From Bacteroidia bacterium (GTDB lineage Bacteria; Bacteroidota; Bacteroidia; AKYH767-A; OLB10), in NCBI GenBank assembly GCA_020847635.1, contig JADLBQ010000022.1, positions 1-37,849 on the forward strand: a stretch of DNA of 37,849 nucleotides, in the 5' to 3' direction. Positions within the stretch are counted from its first letter, which is position 1. Each line of letters starts with the position of its first letter. The translations under genes were made by a program, and so were the position numbers. The notes under the pieces were generated by a model that saw only the letters and a program-made list of their open reading frames with translations, ran no database searches and was not told where the DNA came from. This document shows positions 34,457 to 37,849 of the stretch, one piece after another.

Positions 34457-34963
34457 ATGAGAAAATTTATAAGTCTCCGGTTTTCATTTGTTTTACTACT
34501 CGTGGCATGTGCCGGGCAGCCGGGGTGTGATCAACACATTTTGAATATGGAACAAACACAAAATCAAACACTGAATCTTTCGGAAGAAGAATGGAAAGCC
34601 AGACTAACCCCAGAGCAATATCACATCATGCGCGAAAAAGGAACGGAAAGGCCTTTTACCGGGAAATACTACCTGAATCAGCAGCGAGGAGTGTATGTGT
34701 GCGCAGGGTGCGGAAGTACACTTTTTACAAGTGATATGAAGTTTGAGTCTGACTGTGGATGGCCAAGTTTTGACCGGGAAATTGAAGGTGGGAAAATAAA
34801 AATGCAGACTGACCGCTCTCATGGAATGATTCGTACAGAAATTCTGTGTTCCCGTTGCGGATCGCATCTGGGTCACTTGTTTAATGACGGCCCTACAGAA
34901 ACCGGTATGCGCTATTGTGTAAATTCAGCTTCTCTAAACTTTAATCACTCCAAAGAAAAATGA
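34457..34963 (+). CDS. msrB: Peptide-methionine (R)-S-oxide reductase, predicted lipoprotein
   Basis: MsrB reduces methionine R-sulfoxide in oxidised proteins. From the ATG at 34457 the protein is 168 residues with a signal peptide ending in a lipobox (LLVAC, lipidated Cys18), so it should be anchored in the periplasm or outer membrane. The zinc site is Cys82/Cys85 and Cys131/Cys134. The catalytic Cys154 is in [12 protein letters not shown], and Cys100 (ESDCGWPSF) is at the resolving position. His123 and other family residues are present. An upstream GTG at 34400 would bury the signal peptide, and a Met at residue 31 would make a cytosolic form. Its stop overlaps the DinB gene (ATGA). Confidence 0.93.
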   Translation: MRKFISLRFSFVLLLVACAGQPGCDQHILNMEQTQNQTLNLSEEEWKARLTPEQYHIMREKGTERPFTGKYYLNQQRGVYVCAGCGSTLFTSDMKFESDCGWPSFDREIEGGKIKMQTDRSHGMIRTEILCSRCGSHLGHLFNDGPTETGMRYCVNSASLNFNHSKEK

Positions 34964-35415
34964 ATCGCTCATCCGAATGGTTATTTCTTTTTAAACGGGA
35001 TCTGGCAACCCTTAGAAAGGAGGTAGGTGGCTTTAAATCCCCAGATCTGCTCTGGGAAACAGTTCCAGGTATTTCAAATCCGGCTGGTAATTTAACACTT
35101 CACCTGTGTGGAAACCTCAGGCATTATATCGGAGGAGTGTTGAATAATTCAGGATATGCGCGTAACCGTGATGCTGAATTCAGCTTAAAACATATTCTGC
35201 CTGAAGAGTTAATTCAGACAATTGATACTACTGAAAAAGAAGTGGAAAGTGCTTTCAACCAGTTGACCAATGAACAGTTGCAAGCACAATTTCCAGCGGA
35301 GGTTTTAGGAAAAAACTGGATTTGTGAATCTTTTATTATTCATCTATACGGTCATCTCAATTACCATTTAGGCCAGATTAATTACTTGAGAAGATTTTTA
35401 CACTCAAATCAATGA
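34960..35415 (+). CDS. DinB-like (YfiT/DUF664-type) four-helix bundle protein
   Basis: This 151-residue cytosolic protein has the DinB fold of four helices with a metal site made of three His. Visible candidates are His48 in [16 protein letters not shown] and two in the C-terminal [19 protein letters not shown], which is the most conserved motif. Characterised relatives include mycothiol- and bacillithiol-dependent transferases, while most are unknown. The ATG overlaps the MsrB stop by four bases, so translation is coupled. A thiol- or stress-related function next to MsrB is a reasonable guess only. It has no signal peptide, unlike MsrB, so the two act in different compartments. Confidence 0.8.
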   Translation: MNRSSEWLFLFKRDLATLRKEVGGFKSPDLLWETVPGISNPAGNLTLHLCGNLRHYIGGVLNNSGYARNRDAEFSLKHILPEELIQTIDTTEKEVESAFNQLTNEQLQAQFPAEVLGKNWICESFIIHLYGHLNYHLGQINYLRRFLHSNQ

Positions 35416-35438
35416 GCCGGGTTTAAAATTGACAGACT

Positions 35439-35454
35439 TCAGACACTTGTCTGA
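35439..35454. promoter_or_regulatory. Perfect 16-bp palindrome at the AhpD-like promoter
   Basis: TCAGACACTTGTCTGA has 7-base arms (TCAGACA/TGTCTGA) around a 2-base centre. It overlaps the spot where a -33 element would sit relative to TTACTTTG at 35467. No T-tract follows, so it is better explained as a dimeric repressor or activator site than as a terminator for the MsrB-DinB unit. Confidence 0.45.
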
Positions 35455-35466
35455 CTAGGGAATTGC

Positions 35467-35474
35467 TTACTTTG
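35467..35474 (+). promoter_or_regulatory. Putative -7 element for the AhpD-like gene
   Basis: TTACTTTG followed by CA is one mismatch from TAnnTTTG. It would start transcription near 35480, about 35 bases before the ATG. Confidence 0.4.
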
Positions 35475-35513
35475 CAACAGGTACATTATTAACTTTGATA
35501 AAATCATAAAATT

Positions 35514-35951
35514 ATGGAAAGAAGAATGGATTTAGGGAAAATAGATCCGAAAGCAATAGAAGCAATGATTGGTATTGAAAAATATCTGGTACAGAGTGGA
35601 ATTGACAAAAAGCTGTATGAGTTGATAAAAACCAGAGCATCACAAATCAATGGCTGTGCTCATTGTCTGAATATGCATACCCGCGATGCGTTAAAAATCG
35701 GTGAAACTGCTCAGCGCCTGTTTTTACTTGATGCCTGGGAGGAAACGGAATTATATTCACCTAAGGAAAGAGCAGCACTTGAGCTGACTGAAGTCGTTAC
35801 GCTTATTTCGGATGGTCCGGTTCCGGATGAGGTGTACAACAGGGCAGCAGCTGTGTTTTCGGAGAAAGAACTGGCAGCAGTTATTATGGCAATTGTTGTT
35901 ATTAATGGCTGGAACCGGATTGCCATTACAACCCGGTCACCGCTTGATTAA
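35514..35951 (+). CDS. AhpD-like carboxymuconolactone decarboxylase-family protein
   Basis: This 145-residue all-helical protein has the AhpD core motif CAHCLNMH (Cys48, Cys51, His55). Proteins with this CxxC-xxx-H site act as peroxide-linked thiol reductants or alkylhydroperoxidase partners. The rest of the sequence (RASQINGC, LKIGETAQRLFLLDAW, AALELTEVVT, AVIMAIVVINGWNRIAI) fits the YciW/CMD subfamily. An ATG 12 bases downstream is a second possible start. It has its own putative promoter with an overlapping palindrome and follows MsrB and DinB genes, so the three may form an oxidative-stress group. No ahpC is visible. Confidence 0.88.
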   Translation: MERRMDLGKIDPKAIEAMIGIEKYLVQSGIDKKLYELIKTRASQINGCAHCLNMHTRDALKIGETAQRLFLLDAWEETELYSPKERAALELTEVVTLISDGPVPDEVYNRAAAVFSEKELAAVIMAIVVINGWNRIAITTRSPLD

Positions 35952-35972
35952 TCTGCAAGCATGTTACCTTCC

Positions 35973-36003
35973 TTTGGGGTAATGATTGCTGATCCTAATT
36001 TTG
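35973..36003 (+). promoter_or_regulatory. Consensus Bacteroidota promoter (TTTG-N19-TAATTTTG)
   Basis: A TTTG at 35973-35976 and TAATTTTG at 35996-36003 are separated by exactly 19 bases, a full match to the sigma-ABfr consensus. Transcription would start near 36008-36010, about 13 bases before the SDR start codon. This is the best promoter match in the window. Confidence 0.75.
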
Positions 36004-36021
36004 GAATAAGTAGCCGGTCTC

Positions 36022-36738
36022 ATGATTCTTAACAATAAGATTGCAATTGTAACAGGAGCTACCGGAGGTCTTGGATCAGCAATCTCCTTAGCATTAATCA
36101 GCAAAGGAGCCATTGTCTATGCCATTGGAAGAAATGCAGCTGCACTTGAAAGACTTAGAAGTAATGCAGGAGAAAGGGTAAAACCAGTTCAACTGGATCT
36201 AACAAAAGAGCAGAAGGTTACCGAGTGGGTTAGCAATACCTTTACTGAGAATCATTATCCTGATGTATTAATCAACAATGCAGGTGTGGGAACTTTCAGT
36301 AAAATTGATGAAACTCCATCTTCCAAATGGCATGAAATGATTGATACAAATCTGAATGGGATGTATTATATCACGTCACAGGTGGCGACAATGATGAAAA
36401 AAAAGACAACCGGATCGCATATTATCAATATTGGTTCAATTCTGGGAAAGACCGGCAGAACTGAAGGAGCTGCCTATTGTACAACAAAATTTGGTGTGAG
36501 TGGATTTAGTGAAGCACTATACATTGAACTCAGACACTTTAATATTAAAGTCACCTGTGTAAATCCGGGGTCAATTGAAACTGGATTTTTCAAAAGTTCT
36601 GGTATCGAATCTCATTCGAATATGCTGCACCCTCCGGATCTGGCTGATATCATCCTCCATGTTCTTCAAACTCCTGATAACATGCTTATTAATGAACTGA
36701 CAATAAGACCACTAAACCCTAAGGCTCCGGTCAGATAG
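36022..36738 (+). CDS. Short-chain dehydrogenase/reductase (classical SDR)
   Basis: This 238-residue NAD(P)-dependent oxidoreductase has the Rossmann fold motif TGATGGLG (residues 11-18), NNAG (85-88) and the catalytic Ser139, Tyr152 and Lys156 (NIGSILG and YCTTK). Asn110 completes the tetrad. The Gly-rich motif variant and the Arg at GRN (residues 36-38) are compatible with NADPH preference. It stands alone between a consensus promoter and a strong terminator, thus a monocistronic gene. The substrate is unknown: the C-terminal sequence resembles the 3-ketoacyl-reductase-like/YdfG-type group but is not specific. Confidence 0.92.
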   Translation: MILNNKIAIVTGATGGLGSAISLALISKGAIVYAIGRNAAALERLRSNAGERVKPVQLDLTKEQKVTEWVSNTFTENHYPDVLINNAGVGTFSKIDETPSSKWHEMIDTNLNGMYYITSQVATMMKKKTTGSHIINIGSILGKTGRTEGAAYCTTKFGVSGFSEALYIELRHFNIKVTCVNPGSIETGFFKSSGIESHSNMLHPPDLADIILHVLQTPDNMLINELTIRPLNPKAPVR

Positions 36739-36823
36739 AAGAGAAATGATAATCTTTTAAATTCATGAATGTGGATATAAGTCCTAAATAAAAATCCAAA
36801 AGCAATTATCTTCAAAGTTTAGC

Positions 36824-36855
36824 AAAAAGAACCTGCATTGTACAGGTTCTTTTTT
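36824..36855. terminator. Strong bidirectional intrinsic terminator
   Basis: A 12-bp perfect stem AAAAAGAACCTG / CAGGTTCTTTTT with a 7-base loop CATTGTA carries an A-tract on one side and a T-tract on the other. It lies 86 bases after the SDR stop and about 110 bases from the - strand YitT remnant stop, so it can end both convergent transcripts. Confidence 0.8.
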
Positions 36856-36963
36856 ACAGGTGTTTGATTGATGTCAGTTCCTAATGAAAAGGTATTCAAA
36901 TACGGTTACAGGCTAATGCTTAATAATTTCTTTAACAATGCCACCCTGAGGTTCGCAGACCGT

Positions 36964-37359
36964 TTATGAGAAAATAAAGGCCTTCTGATCAATTTGATAA
37001 ACAATATTTCTGAGTTCGCGAACTTCAAGTCGGGTTACAATAGTAAATATGATATCAACCTGGTTGCTGACTTCGTAAGACTCTTTCATAAATCCTCTTT
37101 CTCCTTTATAAACGGTAATACCACTGTTGAGGGTGAGCACAAGTACCTTTTTGATCTCCATGCTGTTTGCCGATATAATTGTAATTCCTGTACATACTTC
37201 TACACCTTCTATAACATATTGAGTTGTCTGGCTTGCAATAATATAAGTAAGAATGGCATAAAAAGCGGTTTCAATATTCAGGAATACTACAGCAATGATA
37301 AAGATAACAGTGTTCATACCCAGTATGATTTCAGTGGTGCTGAAACTGCTTCTTTTCAA
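36964..37359 (-). pseudogene. 5'-truncated YitT-family membrane protein (C-terminal half with DUF2179)
   Basis: The 131 visible residues match only the end of YitT-family proteins: the last helix pair (ILGMNTVIFIIAVVFLNIETAFYAILTYIIAS), then the cytosolic DUF2179 domain (GITIISANSMEIKKVLVL, GITVYKGERGF, DIIFTIVTRLEVREL, IDQKAFIFS). Full-length members are about 280-300 residues with five or six helices, so roughly half is missing. The reading frame begins at a TTG and a stop codon lies 18 bases upstream. I translated the next 120 upstream bases in three frames and found no continuation, and a divergent gene starts at 37496. A deletion that removed the 5' half is the simplest explanation. A short functional derivative is not excluded, because the remaining domain is undamaged. 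Confidence 0.65.
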
Positions 37360-37402
37360 AGTTAGAATAACAATTTAGCAGGATGCTTAACAGGATTTAA
37401 GT

Positions 37403-37410
37403 TAGCTTTG
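37403..37410 (+). promoter_or_regulatory. Putative -7 element for the terminal membrane protein gene
   Basis: TAGCTTTG is a full match to TAnnTTTG. No convincing -33 TTTG is found at the right distance. Transcription from near 37416 would leave about 80 bases of leader before the ATG at 37496. Confidence 0.42.
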
Positions 37411-37495
37411 TAAACATGATTCAAAGGCAATCCTTACAATCCTTGCTAATATACAAGTCAGCATATGCTGTTATTTATATGGTCAATATCCGGTC

Positions 37496-37849
37496 ATGAA
37501 GTTATTGAAGATCATACATACCTTCTTGCTGGCATGTTTAGGTGCTGTATCTGTCTTTATGACCCTTTCAGTAATTTTTAATCTGTTTGGAATACGGGAA
37601 ATAGAAGGAAATTATGTTTTGTTTGTTGTCTATTCAAATTTAGTCTGTGGAATTATTTATTTATGTGCTGCAATTGCAAATTGGAAAAATTTAACATTTA
37701 GTTTCTACATCATGGTGTTGGCTTCACTGATATTAATAGTAACTTTTATCTTTTTTGGTGTTTATATAACGGGCGGAGGAATCTATGAAGCAAAAACGGT
37801 TAAAGCAATGACATTCCGGACAATATTTACTGTTGTCATGGCAGTTGTT
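37496..37849 (+). CDS. Hypothetical polytopic membrane protein, 3' end cut by window
   Basis: An open frame from the ATG at 37496 runs 118 codons to the last base with no stop. It encodes a hydrophobic protein starting MKLLKIIHTFLLACLGAVSV, with membrane helices at about residues 5-28, 45-62 and 70-92 and the start of a fourth after a short polar loop (TGGGIYEAKTVKAMTF). I do not recognise the family. No signal peptidase site is apparent, so the first hydrophobic stretch is probably a membrane helix. A plausible -7 box lies 86 bases upstream. It is divergent from the truncated YitT gene. Confidence 0.7.
   Translation, partial: MKLLKIIHTFLLACLGAVSVFMTLSVIFNLFGIREIEGNYVLFVVYSNLVCGIIYLCAAIANWKNLTFSFYIMVLASLILIVTFIFFGVYITGGGIYEAKTVKAMTFRTIFTVVMAVV

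Noticed and set aside
36994-37365. A 123-codon + strand frame opposite the YitT remnant
   Set aside because: The - strand frame carries unmistakable DUF2179 motifs, so the + frame is its shadow.
1-37849. CRISPR array, tRNA, rRNA, transposase or attachment sites
   Set aside because: Reading across the window showed no regularly spaced repeats, no cloverleaf-like tRNA sequence, no rRNA stretch and no recombinase or transposase gene.

Overview
The window looks like chromosomal DNA of an AT-rich Bacteroidota bacterium, probably from the Bacteroidales/Marinilabiliales side, although the exact taxon cannot be read from the sequence. The evidence is an S46-family dipeptidyl peptidase, a BatA-like double-transmembrane/VWA protein, a histidine kinase whose phospho-site reads ETAHQLGTP, a UvrC with the DNSN variant of its nuclease motif, few Shine-Dalgarno sequences, and upstream boxes of the TTTG-N19-TAnnTTTG type used by the Bacteroidota primary sigma factor. 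No rRNA, tRNA, CRISPR array, insertion sequence or phage gene was seen.

Layout. (1) Positions 1-6.9 kb hold a tightly packed + strand surface-glycan operon: the 3' part of a Wzx-type flippase, a DegT-type sugar aminotransferase, a WbqC-family protein, two consecutive PAPS-type sulfotransferases, a GT2 glycosyltransferase and then pantothenate synthetase (panC). Adjacent stop and start codons touch or overlap nearly throughout. (2) Positions 7-16.4 kb hold a membrane histidine kinase, gpsA and a GT9 heptosyltransferase-like enzyme as one unit, then an exported S46 peptidase, a small coiled-coil protein, a WaaE-like GT2, uvrC and a zinc-ribbon methyltransferase. (3) Positions 16.4-27.3 kb form a second polysaccharide locus. 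The GDP-fucose genes gmd and fcl are on the - strand. Divergent from them is a + strand operon of a Wzc-type polymerisation kinase, an MsbA/PglK-like ABC transporter, a terpene-cyclase-fold protein, UDP-GlcNAc 2-epimerase, a FemAB/GNAT-like transferase and a GT4 glycosyltransferase. (4) Positions 27.3-37.8 kb are mixed housekeeping and accessory genes: a small SET-domain protein and a degenerate PAP2-like membrane protein (- strand), a BatA-like protein, a dihydroorotase homologue that has lost its metal ligands, a UvrD/PcrA helicase (- strand), an MsrB lipoprotein with a DinB-fold protein, an AhpD-like protein, a short-chain dehydrogenase, a truncated YitT-family gene (- strand) and the start of a membrane protein running off the end.

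How the genes fit together. Regions 1 and 3 would supply GDP-L-fucose, UDP-ManNAc and an amino sugar. They also provide four glycosyltransferase-type enzymes (with GT9 and the WaaE-like GT2 probably serving the LPS core), glycan sulfation, possible aminoacylation, and two different lipid-linked glycan flippases. The simplest reading is a sulfated, fucose- and ManNAc-containing surface polysaccharide. The most unusual items are the tandem sulfotransferases, the cyclase-fold protein inside the export operon, the metal-ligand-less dihydroorotase and the stand-alone SET protein.
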